Shown here piece by piece: positions 53,734 through 61,996 of a DNA stretch of 64,000 nt (the first letter of the stretch is position 1; every line of letters begins with the position of its first letter). The stretch comes from an uncultured Eubacteriales bacterium (GTDB taxonomy: Bacteria > Bacillota > Clostridia > Oscillospirales > Oscillospiraceae). Below the pieces are notes generated by a model. That model was not told the origin of the DNA and searched no databases. It was given only the letters and a program-made list of their open reading frames with translations. The stretch is from the NCBI GenBank assembly GCA_900544705.1, contig UQWH01000003.1:1-64000 (forward strand). The letters run 5' to 3'. The position numbers and the translations under genes were made by a program.

Positions 53734-55452
53734 GTGAAACGATTGCTCAAGTATCTGGCGGATTATAAGAAAGAATCCGTCTTTGCGCCGCTGTTCAAGC
53801 TGTTTGAGGCGCTTCTGGATCTTCTGGTGCCGGTCGTGGTCGCGGCGATCATCGACCGCGGCATCAACGGCGGCGGTGGAACCGGCGTCATCGTGCGCTA
53901 TGCGCTTCTGATGATCGGTCTGGCTGCGGCTGGCCTTGCCGCGTCCGTCACGGCGCAGTTCTTTGCCGCGAAGGCCGCCGTCGGCTTCGCCAAGCAGGTG
54001 CGTGGTGCGCTGCTGCGCAAGATCGACACCTTTTCTTATTCCGACATCGACACGCTCGGCGCGCCGACCATGCTCACGCGCATGACGGGCGACGTCAATC
54101 AGCTTCAGAACGGCGTCAACATGGTGCTGCGTCTGTTCCTGCGCTCGCCCTTCATCGTGTTCGGCGCGATGATCATGGCCTTCACGATAGACGCAAAGGC
54201 CGCGCTGGTCTTTGCCGCCGTCATTCCGGTGCTGGCTGCGGTGGTCTTTGCCATCATCCTCGTGACCATTCCGAAGTACCGGCAGGTGCAGGAGCACGTG
54301 GACGACGTGCTCGGCACGACCCGCGAAAACCTGAGCGGCACGCGCGTCATCCGCGCCTTCCGCATTGAGCAGACGGAGATCGACTCCTTCGACCGCAAGA
54401 ACCGCGCGCTGACGAAGATCCAGCTCTTCGCCGGGCGCATCTCCGCGCTGATGAATCCCCTGACCTACGTTATCATCAACGCCGCCGTCATCGCCCTGAT
54501 CTACACCGGCGCGCTGCGCGTGAACGCAGGCTTTCTGACGCAGGGCGCGGTCATCGCGCTGTATAACTATATGTCGCAGGTGCTGGTGGAGCTGATCAAG
54601 CTGGCAAACCTCATCATCACCATGACCAAAGCGCTGGCCAGCGCCAACCGCGTGGCGGATATGCTCGACCGCCCCGCCTCCACCGAAATTCTGCCGGAGC
54701 ACCGCGTGCAGACGGACAGCAAGGTGCTGTTCGACCACGCCGGCCTGACCTACCGCGGCGCGGGCGAGGCCTCTCTGGAGGACATCAGTCTGAGCGTGCT
54801 GCCGGGGCAGACCGTCGGCGTCATCGGCGGCACGGGCAGCGGCAAGACCTCTCTGGTCAACCTGATCCCCGCGTTTTACCCCGCCGATTCCGGCGCGGTC
54901 TACATCGACGGGCTGGACGCCCGCTCCTATGAACCGGAGCAGCTTCGCCGCAAGGTCGGTCTGGTACCGCAGAAAGCGGTGCTGTTCCGCGGCACCATCC
55001 GCACCAATCTTCTCTGGGGCTGTGAGGATGCGGCGGACGAGGAGCTCTTCGCCGCTCTGCGCGCGGCGCAGGCCTATGAATTCGTCATGGAAAAGGGCGG
55101 TCTGGACGCCGAAGTCGCCGAGGGCGGCAAGAATTTCTCCGGCGGTCAGCGCCAGCGCCTGACCATCGCGCGCGCGCTCGTGCGCAAGCCGGAAATTCTC
55201 ATCCTTGACGACAGCGCCTCCGCGCTGGACTACGCCACGGACGCCGCCCTGCGCCGCACCCTGCGGGAGCTTTCCTTCCATCCCACGGTGTTCATCGTTT
55301 CCCAGCGCACGGCCTCCATCCGCAGCGCCGACCAGATCGTCGTTCTGGACGACGGCCGCGCCGTCGGTCTCGGAACGCACGAATCGCTGCTGAAAACCTG
55401 CGAGGTCTACCGCGAGATCTATGAATCCCAGTATAAAAAGGAGGCGCAGTAA
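53734..55452 (+). CDS. ABC exporter half-transporter, subunit with degenerate catalytic site
   Basis: A 572-residue fused membrane/ATPase protein. Six membrane segments span about 15-290. The ATPase domain has Walker A GGTGSGKTS near 367, canonical signature FSGGQRQR near 468 and Walker B ILILDDSASALD near 490. The Asp after the Walker B Asp replaces the usual catalytic Glu, marking the degenerate half of a heterodimeric exporter (BmrC/TM288-like role). GTG start after GGAGG. The partner gene begins one base after the stop. Confidence 0.93.
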   Translation: MKRLLKYLADYKKESVFAPLFKLFEALLDLLVPVVVAAIIDRGINGGGGTGVIVRYALLMIGLAAAGLAASVTAQFFAAKAAVGFAKQVRGALLRKIDTFSYSDIDTLGAPTMLTRMTGDVNQLQNGVNMVLRLFLRSPFIVFGAMIMAFTIDAKAALVFAAVIPVLAAVVFAIILVTIPKYRQVQEHVDDVLGTTRENLSGTRVIRAFRIEQTEIDSFDRKNRALTKIQLFAGRISALMNPLTYVIINAAVIALIYTGALRVNAGFLTQGAVIALYNYMSQVLVELIKLANLIITMTKALASANRVADMLDRPASTEILPEHRVQTDSKVLFDHAGLTYRGAGEASLEDISLSVLPGQTVGVIGGTGSGKTSLVNLIPAFYPADSGAVYIDGLDARSYEPEQLRRKVGLVPQKAVLFRGTIRTNLLWGCEDAADEELFAALRAAQAYEFVMEKGGLDAEVAEGGKNFSGGQRQRLTIARALVRKPEILILDDSASALDYATDAALRRTLRELSFHPTVFIVSQRTASIRSADQIVVLDDGRAVGLGTHESLLKTCEVYREIYESQYKKEAQ

Positions 55453-55453
55453 G

Positions 55454-57187
55454 ATGAAGTCCTCCACGCTCCACAAGGTACTTTCCTACGTCAAACGCCA
55501 CGGCTTCCCGCTGGCGCTGACCATCGTGCTGGCCGCCGTGACCGTCGGTCTGACCCTATACGTCCCCATTCTGGTGGGCGACGCCATCGACTGCATCGTC
55601 GAGGCCGGGAAGGTCGATTTCGCCGCGATTCTCCCCATTCTGATTCGGATCGCCGTCGTCGTCGGCATCACCGCGCTGACGCAGTGGCTCAGCGGCGTGA
55701 TCAATAACCGCATCACCTACCGCGTGGTGCAGGACATCCGCGCCGACGCCTTCCGCAAAATTCAGGTGCTCCCCCTGTCCTATATCGACTCCCACTCCCA
55801 CGGCGACACGGTCAGCCGCATCATCACGGACGTCGACCAGTTTGCCGACGGCCTGCTGATGGGCTTCACGCAGCTTTTCTCCGGCGTCGTGACCATCCTC
55901 GCAACGATCGGCTTCATGCTGTCGGTCAACCCGCTGATCACGCTGGTCGTGGTGCTGGCCACACCGCTTTCCCTCTTTGTCGCCAGATTCATCGCCCGGC
56001 GCACCGGCTCCCTCTTCCGCAAGCAGTCCGAGCTGCGCGGCGAGCAGACCGCCTTCCTCAACGAAATGCTGCAAAACCAGAAGGTCGTCAAAGCCTTCTC
56101 CCACGAAAAGGCGAACGAGGCGCAGTTTGACGAGCTGAACGACCGTCTGGAGGACAGCTCCCTGCACGCGGTGTTCTATTCCTCTCTGGTCAATCCCTGC
56201 ACGCGCTTCCTCAACAGCATCGTCTACGCCATCGTTGCGCTCTGCGGCGCGCTGGTCTGCTTCCACACCGGCGGCGCGGCGCTGACGGTCGGCGGGCTTT
56301 CCTGCTTTCTCTCCTATGCCAATCAGTATACCAAGCCCTTCAACGAGATCAGCGGCGTTGTCACGGAGCTGCAAAACGCCTTTGCCTGCGCCGCGCGCAT
56401 CTTTGAGCTGATCGACGCGCCCGCGCAGTCGCCGGACGAGCAAGGCGAGCTGGCCGACTGCGGCGGCGAGGTGGAATTCGACTCCGTCGATTTCTCCTAC
56501 GTCCCGGAAAAGCCGCTGATCGAGAATCTGAATCTGAGCATCCGCTCCGGCGAGCACGTCGCCATCGTCGGCCCGACCGGCTGCGGCAAAACCACGCTCA
56601 TCAACCTGCTGATGCGCTTTTATGACGTGGATAAAGGCGTGATCCTCGTCGACGGCACGGACGTGCGCTCGGTGCCGCGGCACGTCCTGCGTGCGCAGTA
56701 CGGCATGGTCCTGCAGGACACATGGATCCGCGACGCGACCGTCTGGGAGAATATCGCGCTGGGCAAGCCGGACGCCACCCGCGAGGAGATCATCGCCGCG
56801 GCGAAGGCGGCGCACAGCCACAGCTTTATCAAGCGTCTGCCGCAGGGCTACGACACCGTCATCAGCGAGGACAGCAGTCTTTCGCAGGGACAGCGGCAGC
56901 TTCTGTGCATCACGCGCGTGATGCTCTCGCCGCCGCCCATGCTGATCCTCGACGAGGCCACCAGCTCCATCGACACGCGCACGGAAATGCTCATTCAGGA
57001 GGCCTTCGCCAAGCTGACCGCCGGCCGCACGAGCTTCATCGTCGCGCACCGCCTGTCGACCATCCGCGAGGCAGATCAGATCCTCGTCATGCGCGACGGC
57101 CATATCATCGAGCAGGGCAGCCACGAGCAGCTTCTGGAAAAGGACGGCTTCTATGCCGCGCTGTACAGCAGCCAGTTCGAGCCGTAA
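55454..57187 (+). CDS. ABC exporter half-transporter, catalytic partner subunit
   Basis: A 577-residue partner of the preceding protein. It has six membrane segments, then Walker A GPTGCGKTT near 373, a non-canonical signature LSQGQRQLL near 476 and Walker B LILDEATSSID with the catalytic Glu near 499. Its intact Glu pairs with the partner's good signature, while its weak signature pairs with the partner's Asp site. That complementarity is diagnostic of heterodimeric multidrug/lipid exporters. Substrate unknown. Confidence 0.94.
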   Translation: MKSSTLHKVLSYVKRHGFPLALTIVLAAVTVGLTLYVPILVGDAIDCIVEAGKVDFAAILPILIRIAVVVGITALTQWLSGVINNRITYRVVQDIRADAFRKIQVLPLSYIDSHSHGDTVSRIITDVDQFADGLLMGFTQLFSGVVTILATIGFMLSVNPLITLVVVLATPLSLFVARFIARRTGSLFRKQSELRGEQTAFLNEMLQNQKVVKAFSHEKANEAQFDELNDRLEDSSLHAVFYSSLVNPCTRFLNSIVYAIVALCGALVCFHTGGAALTVGGLSCFLSYANQYTKPFNEISGVVTELQNAFACAARIFELIDAPAQSPDEQGELADCGGEVEFDSVDFSYVPEKPLIENLNLSIRSGEHVAIVGPTGCGKTTLINLLMRFYDVDKGVILVDGTDVRSVPRHVLRAQYGMVLQDTWIRDATVWENIALGKPDATREEIIAAAKAAHSHSFIKRLPQGYDTVISEDSSLSQGQRQLLCITRVMLSPPPMLILDEATSSIDTRTEMLIQEAFAKLTAGRTSFIVAHRLSTIREADQILVMRDGHIIEQGSHEQLLEKDGFYAALYSSQFEP

Positions 57188-57259
57188 GGTGCGGCGTCTT
57201 CCCCGTTGTAGGGTGCGACCGGAATTGCAACCATCCCGCAAATACCCGAAAACGCACAG

Positions 57260-57297
57260 CGCCCCGGATGTGATGAAAATCACATCCGGGGCGTATA
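57260..57297. terminator. bidirectional terminator between ABC exporter and dapH
   Basis: A perfect 15-bp stem CGCCCCGGATGTGAT with a GAAA tetraloop. It lies between convergent genes; T runs are weak on both sides. Confidence 0.7.
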
Positions 57298-57316
57298 TCT
57301 TATTCCAATTTCTAAT

Positions 57317-58015
57317 TCACAGCTCCCGCAAGGCGTCCACAAAGGCCGTCTTGGCATTTGTCTTTTCGTCGCGGTATTTCAGAATTTTCGCGGGCGCGCC
57401 GGCAACGACGGCGTTCGCCGGGACATCCTGCGTCACGACCGCACCGGCCGCAACGACCGCGCCGTCACCGATCTGCACGCCTTCCAGCACCACTGCGTTC
57501 GCGCCTACAAGCACGCCGTCGCCCACGGTCACGGGCTTCGCGCTGGGCGGCTCGATCACACCTGCCAGCACCGCGCCGGCGCCGATGTGGCTGTTTTTGC
57601 CCACGGTCGCGCGGCCGCCGAGCACCGCGCCCATGTCGATCATCGTGCCCTCGCCGACGACTGCGCCGATATTCAGGATCGCGCCCATCATCACGACGGC
57701 ATTGTCCCCGATCTCCACGCCGTCGCGTAAGATCGCGCCCGGCTCTATCCGGGCGTGCAGCCCCTTGAGATCAAGCATGGGAATGGCGGAATTGCAGGCA
57801 GAGTTTTCAATGTGCAGCGCGGAGATGCGCTCCGACTGCGCTGCGAGCTGGGGCTCAAGCACCTTCCAGTCGCCATAGAGAATTTTCAGGCCGCAGCCGC
57901 CGGAGAATACCTCCACGTCCGTGAATTCGCAGGGCAGCTTTTCCTGCACGGTCACGCGCACGGGGGTCTTTTTCTCCGCCGTGCGGATCATTTCAATGAT
58001 TTCAAGTGCTTCCAT
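57317..58015 (-). CDS. dapH: tetrahydrodipicolinate N-acetyltransferase
   Basis: DapH acetylates 2,3,4,5-tetrahydrodipicolinate in the acetyl branch of lysine/diaminopimelate synthesis. It has 232 residues. The N-terminal domain (to about 90) is followed by a left-handed beta helix of hexapeptide repeats ([23 protein letters not shown] and on), with the [13 protein letters not shown] and [11 protein letters not shown] motifs typical of DapH. AAAGGAGC precedes the ATG. No other dap gene is nearby; mgsA is 10 bases upstream. Confidence 0.95.
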   Translation of the reverse strand: MEALEIIEMIRTAEKKTPVRVTVQEKLPCEFTDVEVFSGGCGLKILYGDWKVLEPQLAAQSERISALHIENSACNSAIPMLDLKGLHARIEPGAILRDGVEIGDNAVVMMGAILNIGAVVGEGTMIDMGAVLGGRATVGKNSHIGAGAVLAGVIEPPSAKPVTVGDGVLVGANAVVLEGVQIGDGAVVAAGAVVTQDVPANAVVAGAPAKILKYRDEKTNAKTAFVDALREL

Positions 58016-58025
58016 ACTGCTCCTT

Positions 58026-58442
58026 TCAGCGGATCGAGCGCTTGGGCTTGACCATTTCGCGCCAGTCGAGGTCGCCGCGCTGCAAGCCGAGGATCAGCAT
58101 TTCCGCAGAAGCGAGGTTGGTCGCAATGGGGACATTGTGCGTGTCGCACAGATGAATGGTCTGGACGATCTGCTGATCCTCCCACGGATCCATCCCGTTG
58201 GGGTCAGAGAACAGCAGCACCATGTCGATCTCATTATAGGCGATCCGCGCATTGACCTGCTGATGGCCGCCCTGGCTGTGCGAGAGGAAGAGCGTGACAG
58301 GCAGTCCCGTCGCCTCCGCGACCAGACGGCCGGTCGTAGCCGTCGCCGACAGATTGTGCTTGGCAAGAATGCTCTTATACGCGGTACAGAACTGCACCAT
58401 CAGTTCCTTTTTCTTGTCATGCGCCATGAGTGTTATGTTCAT
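58026..58442 (-). CDS. mgsA: methylglyoxal synthase
   Basis: MgsA turns dihydroxyacetone phosphate into methylglyoxal, relieving sugar-phosphate overload. It has 138 residues. [15 protein letters not shown] carries the conserved Asp, TATTGRLV binds phosphate, and [16 protein letters not shown] and [18 protein letters not shown] complete the active site (His and Asp residues). Length typical. It lies between minD and dapH. Confidence 0.96.
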   Translation of the reverse strand: MNITLMAHDKKKELMVQFCTAYKSILAKHNLSATATTGRLVAEATGLPVTLFLSHSQGGHQQVNARIAYNEIDMVLLFSDPNGMDPWEDQQIVQTIHLCDTHNVPIATNLASAEMLILGLQRGDLDWREMVKPKRSIR

Positions 58443-58454
58443 ATCATCACCTCA

Positions 58455-59192
58455 TTAGAGTTTCATCAGCGGAACGTAATCCCCCCGCAGGCGGCGGGAG
58501 ATCCGCAGGCAGGCCTCGGCCGCGCCGTCCTCCGCAGCAAAGATCAGCGCCACGCCCTGCGCAGCAGCCAACACGACCTTCGGATCCTCCGGGACAAGGC
58601 CCAGAAGCGGCAGGCCGACGTTATCCATGATGTCGTCCACCGTCAGCTCCATCCGCGAGAACATCCGCGGGCTGACGCGGTTGACGACGAGCCGTACATC
58701 CCTGCGTCCGCGCAGCTCCAGAAGGTCGGCGGCGCAGGCGGCATCGCGCAGAGAAGCCGGATCCGGCGTGCAGACGATCATGTAGCGATCCGCAGCTTCC
58801 GTCGCCAGACGGAACCCGTCGCCGATTCCCGCGGCGGAGTCGATCAGGCAGAAGTCAAACTGCTCCCGCGCCTCCTGCAAAAGGCAGGCGAAGGCCTTTT
58901 CGTCGATCTTCTGCCCCAGCGCGCGGCTGGGTGCGGTCAGGAGGAACAGATTCGGCAGCTCGGGATGCGCCGTCGCATCCGCCAGCGCGTAATTGCCCTC
59001 CAGAATCTCCGTAAACGCCAGTACCGGCAGCTCCGCCATGCCCAGCGCAATGTCAAGATTCCGCAGGCCGATGTCCGCGTCGATGCACAGCACGCGCTTT
59101 CCTTCTGCGGCGAGGCAGGAGGCGACCGCGGCGCAGACAGAGGTCTTTCCCGTTCCGCCCTTGCCGGAGATAACGGCAATCACTTCTCCCAT
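58455..59192 (-). CDS. minD: septum-site determining protein MinD-like ATPase
   Basis: MinD is a membrane-associated ParA-type ATPase that positions division proteins. It has 245 residues. The deviant Walker A KGGTGKTS is at 11-18, DADIGLRNLDIALGM is the switch region and FCLIDSAAGIG is Walker B-like. The C-terminus (LRISRRLRGDYVPLMKL) is a plausible but weak membrane-targeting helix. Neither minC nor minE is next to it, which is unusual. FlhG-type flagellar ATPases are an alternative, but no flagellar genes are present. Confidence 0.85.
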   Translation of the reverse strand: MGEVIAVISGKGGTGKTSVCAAVASCLAAEGKRVLCIDADIGLRNLDIALGMAELPVLAFTEILEGNYALADATAHPELPNLFLLTAPSRALGQKIDEKAFACLLQEAREQFDFCLIDSAAGIGDGFRLATEAADRYMIVCTPDPASLRDAACAADLLELRGRRDVRLVVNRVSPRMFSRMELTVDDIMDNVGLPLLGLVPEDPKVVLAAAQGVALIFAAEDGAAEACLRISRRLRGDYVPLMKL

Positions 59193-59388
59193 ATTCTGGC
59201 CTCCCTCCCCAATTTTTCATTCATAGTATAGCCGATTCCGATGGATATTTCAACTGGCAATTTGGGCAGTTTGCTGAGAAATTCCGCAAGGCACGCGATC
59301 GCTCCCGGAACCTTCGTGAGGATCCGGCGGTTTTGGCAGGACATTTCCCTCCGCGCAGAATTTTTTCAAAAAAAGTTAGCCTGCCCTC

Positions 59389-59417
59389 TTGACAATTCCC
59401 CGGCCCCATGCTATTAT
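59389..59417 (+). promoter_or_regulatory. promoter of the perR operon
   Basis: TTGACA, 17 bases, TATTAT, followed 12 bases later by a PerR-box-like sequence. Confidence 0.7.
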
Positions 59418-59428
59418 AATAATGCAAA

Positions 59429-59443
59429 TGATAATTATTATTG
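59429..59443 (+). promoter_or_regulatory. PerR/Fur-type operator
   Basis: TGATAATTATTATTG fits the 7-1-7 PerR box TTATAATNATTATAA with four mismatches. It lies just past the -10 of the perR promoter, so autorepression is likely. Confidence 0.7.
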
Positions 59444-59460
59444 TTTAGGAGATGAGGCCC

Positions 59461-59868
59461 ATGCCGCCACGCAAACACAGCAAAAAGCGCGACGCCATTT
59501 ACGAATGTGTCCGCAGCACCAAGACGCATCCCAGCGCGGAGTGGGTCTATTCCCGGCTCAAGCCGGAAATTCCCGATCTCTCCCTCGGCACGGTCTACCG
59601 CAACCTGAACCTGTTCCAGCAGGAGGGGCGGCTGATCTCCGTCGGCGTGGTCAATGGGCTGGAACGCTTCGACGCCTGCACCACCCCGCACGCGCATTTC
59701 ATCTGCACGCACTGCGGCGCGGTCATCGATGTTGACGGCACCGACCCGCCAGAACACCTGATCTCTCAGGTCCATTGCGGCGCGGTGCGCGAATGTGTCC
59801 TGACCTTTACCGGGATCTGTAATTCCTGCATCCGGCCGGATGCGGCAAATAATGAACAAAAAAATTAA
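59461..59868 (+). CDS. perR: Fur-family regulator, PerR type
   Basis: A 135-residue peroxide- or iron-sensing repressor. The winged helix includes [27 protein letters not shown]. The dimer domain has [22 protein letters not shown], with Asp, His-x-His and Asp in the places of the PerR iron site, and structural zinc cysteines CTHC and CNSC. Context with rubrerythrin favours PerR over Fur or Zur. AGGAG lies 9 bases before the ATG at 59461; an ATG three codons earlier overlaps that site. Confidence 0.88.
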   Translation: MPPRKHSKKRDAIYECVRSTKTHPSAEWVYSRLKPEIPDLSLGTVYRNLNLFQQEGRLISVGVVNGLERFDACTTPHAHFICTHCGAVIDVDGTDPPEHLISQVHCGAVRECVLTFTGICNSCIRPDAANNEQKN

Positions 59869-59885
59869 AATTGGAGGATTTTCAA

Positions 59886-60467
59886 ATGAAAAAGTATGTC
59901 TGCCCCGTTTGCGGTTATATCCATGAAGGCGAGCTCCCCGAAGGCTTCAAGTGCCCGGTCTGCGGCGTTCCCGGCGAGAAGTTCAAGCTTGTCGAAGGCG
60001 ATCTGACGCTGGCTGCTGAGCACGAGTTCGGCGTCGGCACCAAGCTCGACGGCGTTCCCGAAGAGGACAAGAAGTTCATCCTCGAGCAGCTCAAGGCCAA
60101 CTTTACCGGCGAGTGCTCCGAGGTCGGCATGTACCTGTGCATGGCGCGCATCGCGCACCGCGAAGGCTATCCCGAGATCGGCCTGTACTGGGAAAAGGCT
60201 GCATATGAAGAGGCCGAGCACGCAGCGAAGTTTGCCGAGCTGCTGGGCAGCGAGCTGGAGCCCAACATGACCGCCTCCACCAAGAAGAATCTGGCATGGC
60301 GCGTGGACTGCGAGTTCGGCGCAACGGCAGGCAAGGTCGAGCTGGCCAAGGTCGCAAAGAAGAACAACCTCGATGCCATCCATGACACCGTCCACGAAAT
60401 GGCCCGCGACGAGGCCCGCCACGGCCGCGCTTTGAAGGGCCTGCTGGAGCGGTACTTTGGGAAATAA
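59886..60467 (+). CDS. reverse rubrerythrin (H2O2/O2 reductase)
   Basis: A 193-residue peroxide-reducing iron protein of anaerobes. Domain order is reversed: an N-terminal rubredoxin-like Fe site ([22 protein letters not shown], written here as CPVC at 6-9 and CPVC later) precedes a ferritin-like di-iron domain with [17 protein letters not shown] and DEARHGRAL Glu/His ligands. This matches the revRbr of Clostridium acetobutylicum, which takes electrons through rubredoxin. Just downstream of perR and therefore probably PerR-controlled. Confidence 0.95.
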   Translation: MKKYVCPVCGYIHEGELPEGFKCPVCGVPGEKFKLVEGDLTLAAEHEFGVGTKLDGVPEEDKKFILEQLKANFTGECSEVGMYLCMARIAHREGYPEIGLYWEKAAYEEAEHAAKFAELLGSELEPNMTASTKKNLAWRVDCEFGATAGKVELAKVAKKNNLDAIHDTVHEMARDEARHGRALKGLLERYFGK

Positions 60468-60539
60468 GACGGTTCGGAACGGGTGATCGCTTCGGATGTC
60501 GCAACCCCGGCGCAAGCCCGTTTATAGCAGGAGGATTCT

Positions 60540-60743
60540 ATGGACTACGCAGTAAACGAAGAGCTCTGCCACTGTAAGCACGTGAGCATGGCGGACATTG
60601 ACCGCGCTTTGCATCAAAACACCCGTTTTTCCGATGTGGAAAGGGAATTTGAAGACGTGCAGCGCATCACGTCTTGCGCCACCGGCTGCGGCGGCTGCCA
60701 CGACAAGATCATGGCGTTCATCTCCGACCGGATGAGCGGCTAA
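60540..60743 (+). CDS. BFD-like [2Fe-2S]-binding small protein
   Basis: A 67-residue protein with a CHC pair ([13 protein letters not shown]) and a CATGCGGC group near residue 49. This C-x-C...C-x2-C pattern (with an extra Cys) is that of bacterioferritin-associated ferredoxin-like domains, which bind one [2Fe-2S] cluster. It may pass electrons to the rubrerythrin next door. GGAGGA precedes the ATG. Confidence 0.8.
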   Translation: MDYAVNEELCHCKHVSMADIDRALHQNTRFSDVEREFEDVQRITSCATGCGGCHDKIMAFISDRMSG

Positions 60744-60754
60744 GGAGGATGATT

Positions 60755-60907
60755 ATGAAATACGAATGCCCCTGCGGCTATGTTTACGACCCCGCGCTGG
60801 GCGACCCGGATAACGGTGTCGCTCCCGGCACCGCGTGGGAGGATGTCCCTGAGGATTGGGTCTGCCCGGTCTGCGGCCTGGGAAAAGAAGCCTTCACGGT
60901 GGAATGA
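60755..60907 (+). CDS. rubredoxin
   Basis: A 50-residue one-iron electron carrier. The iron ligands are CPCGY near the N-terminus and CPVCGLG near the C-terminus. The first pair reads C-x-C-G rather than the usual C-x2-[33 protein letters not shown] is standard. The probable role is electron delivery to reverse rubrerythrin. AAGGAGG precedes the ATG. Confidence 0.92.
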   Translation: MKYECPCGYVYDPALGDPDNGVAPGTAWEDVPEDWVCPVCGLGKEAFTVE

Positions 60908-61013
60908 GCCGGAACGCTCCGCGTCCCTTTTGATTCCGCGCGCAAGGGAGCCTGTCTGTGCGCCAAGAGCCGCCGCTTTGCGACGGTTGCGCTCCGAAAC
61001 ACCTCGCTGTGGT

Positions 61014-61077
61014 GGTTTCCCTTCGCTCTTTTCTTTCTTCCGTAACTTCGGGCTGGATGGGTTTTTCGACAGCCTGA
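61014..61077. repeat. dispersed intergenic repeat, copy 2
   Basis: A diverged copy of the sequence at 44778-44838. Both end in GG.TTTTT.GACAG.CTG and lie in non-coding DNA. Translated open frames here (SLFSFFRNFGLDGFFDSL and SLFPSLRNFRFDRFFDSL at the other copy) are probably spurious. Confidence 0.6.
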
Positions 61078-61157
61078 GAAAACACTTTTTTCGAAAAAAC
61101 GCTTTGCATTCGCCCGCGTTTTTGTGGTATACTGAAAAAAAGAAAGGAGCCAAGCAT

Positions 61158-61379
61158 ATGAACGAATATGAAGTTCTGATCGAAACGGTCAACCCCTGCG
61201 GCGGCGAAGCGCACGCCAGCAAGGACTTTCTGGAGATCGAAGCGGAGAGTCCGGATGCCTATGTTGCCGCCAACGCACGCTATCCGGTGATCGACTCCGG
61301 CAAAAACAGCGCTGGCGACGTGGTCATTACAACCGGCGACGGCCGCGGCACCATCGTGCGTTATACCTTCACGGAATGA
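61158..61379 (+). CDS. small hypothetical protein
   Basis: A 73-residue soluble, acidic protein beginning MNEYEVLIETVNPCGGEAHASKDFLEIEA and ending GRGTIVRYTFTE, suggesting a small beta-rich fold. No family recognised. AAAGGAGC precedes the ATG and a TATACT -10-like element lies at 61128-61133. A bidirectional hairpin follows. Confidence 0.7.
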   Translation: MNEYEVLIETVNPCGGEAHASKDFLEIEAESPDAYVAANARYPVIDSGKNSAGDVVITTGDGRGTIVRYTFTE

Positions 61380-61393
61380 AATACCAACAAGAA

Positions 61394-61428
61394 GGGTCAT
61401 GAAGCGTTGCTTCATGACCCCTCTTTTA
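61394..61428. terminator. bidirectional terminator
   Basis: A stem GGGTCATGAAGC with GCTTCATGACCC, followed by CTCTTTTATT on the plus strand, lies between convergent small genes. Confidence 0.75.
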
Positions 61429-61593
61429 TTCTCCCTGCAGGTGCTCCATGGCAAACAGAATGCACTGGTTGATGAACTCGTTGCGGCTGATGTCCGCCTT
61501 GGCGGCGTTTTCGTCGATCTGCTTCAGCAGTTCCGATGGCAGCCGGATGGAAATTACCTCTTTATCCGGCTTTTGCGGTATAAAATAGTTCAT
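61426..61593 (-). CDS. ribbon-helix-helix (Arc/CopG-type) regulator
   Basis: A 55-residue DNA-binding protein. The beta strand EVISIRLP is followed by two helices (SELLKQIDENAAKAD and SRNEFINQCILFAMEHL), the complete RHH fold, with a short N-terminal arm MNYFIPQKPDK. AGGTGAGG lies 6 bases before the ATG. It is divergent from a small acidic protein and a set of surface genes, with inverted repeats in between that look like its binding sites. A toxin-antitoxin antitoxin is an alternative. Confidence 0.82.
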   Translation of the reverse strand: MNYFIPQKPDKEVISIRLPSELLKQIDENAAKADISRNEFINQCILFAMEHLQGE

Positions 61594-61608
61594 TTCTCGC
61601 CTCACCTC

Positions 61609-61637
61609 TTGACAAAATTGTATTCGTCGTGTTATCA
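61609..61637 (+). promoter_or_regulatory. probable promoter of the surface-protein module
   Basis: TTGACA, 17 bases, TTATCA. The spacer contains the first copy of the operator-like TGTATTC element. Confidence 0.55.
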
Positions 61638-61680
61638 TTTGTCTGTATTCATTATTTAATATATATTTTCGAATACAATT
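61616..61680. promoter_or_regulatory. inverted-repeat operator region of the RHH regulator
   Basis: AATTGTATTCG (61616-61626) and its exact complement CGAATACAATT (61670-61680) flank a further TGTATTC half-site (61644-61650). The block lies in the 112-bp divergent gap, fitting binding by tetramers of an RHH protein. Confidence 0.65.
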
Positions 61681-61705
61681 CAAACATAGGAGGTGAACCG
61701 CACGC

Positions 61706-61996
61706 ATGAACGCAGCAGAAAACTTTCATGGCCATATTGCCTTACCGTTGGAAGAACACTTCGAGGCGTATCTGTCCTCCAAACACCACTGGGCAGACGA
61801 AGCGGAAAGCGGTGATTTCGTCGCAATGATGTCCATGCTCCTGCACGAAAAGGCGGAACCGGAAAACGCCGCGGCCTTCGACAAAAAATACCATCCCTAT
61901 CTGGGCAAATCTGCCAACGAGATCTCATCCCCCGTCGCAGAGGAGCTCTTTGACGAATTTCAGTTGCTGCTTTCCGGGGCGGAAGCCGCCAAATGA
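61706..61996 (+). CDS. small acidic hypothetical protein
   Basis: A 96-residue soluble, helix-rich, acidic protein (MNAAENFHGHIALPLEEHFEAYLS..., with WADEAESGDFVAMMSMLLHE). No signal peptide, no family recognised. A strong AGGAGGTGA ribosome site precedes the ATG. It is the first gene after the divergent regulator and overlaps the next gene by ATGA, so they are translated together. Confidence 0.72.
   Translation: MNAAENFHGHIALPLEEHFEAYLSSKHHWADEAESGDFVAMMSMLLHEKAEPENAAAFDKKYHPYLGKSANEISSPVAEELFDEFQLLLSGAEAAK

Noticed and set aside
57358..57768. Arg-rich plus-strand open frame opposite dapH
   Set aside because: It is the antisense shadow of the hexapeptide-repeat region of dapH.
61426..61996. 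Type II toxin-antitoxin pair (RHH antitoxin with the 96-residue protein)
   Set aside because: The genes are divergent rather than in one operon, and the 96-residue protein is acidic and unlike known toxins. It stays possible but is not preferred.
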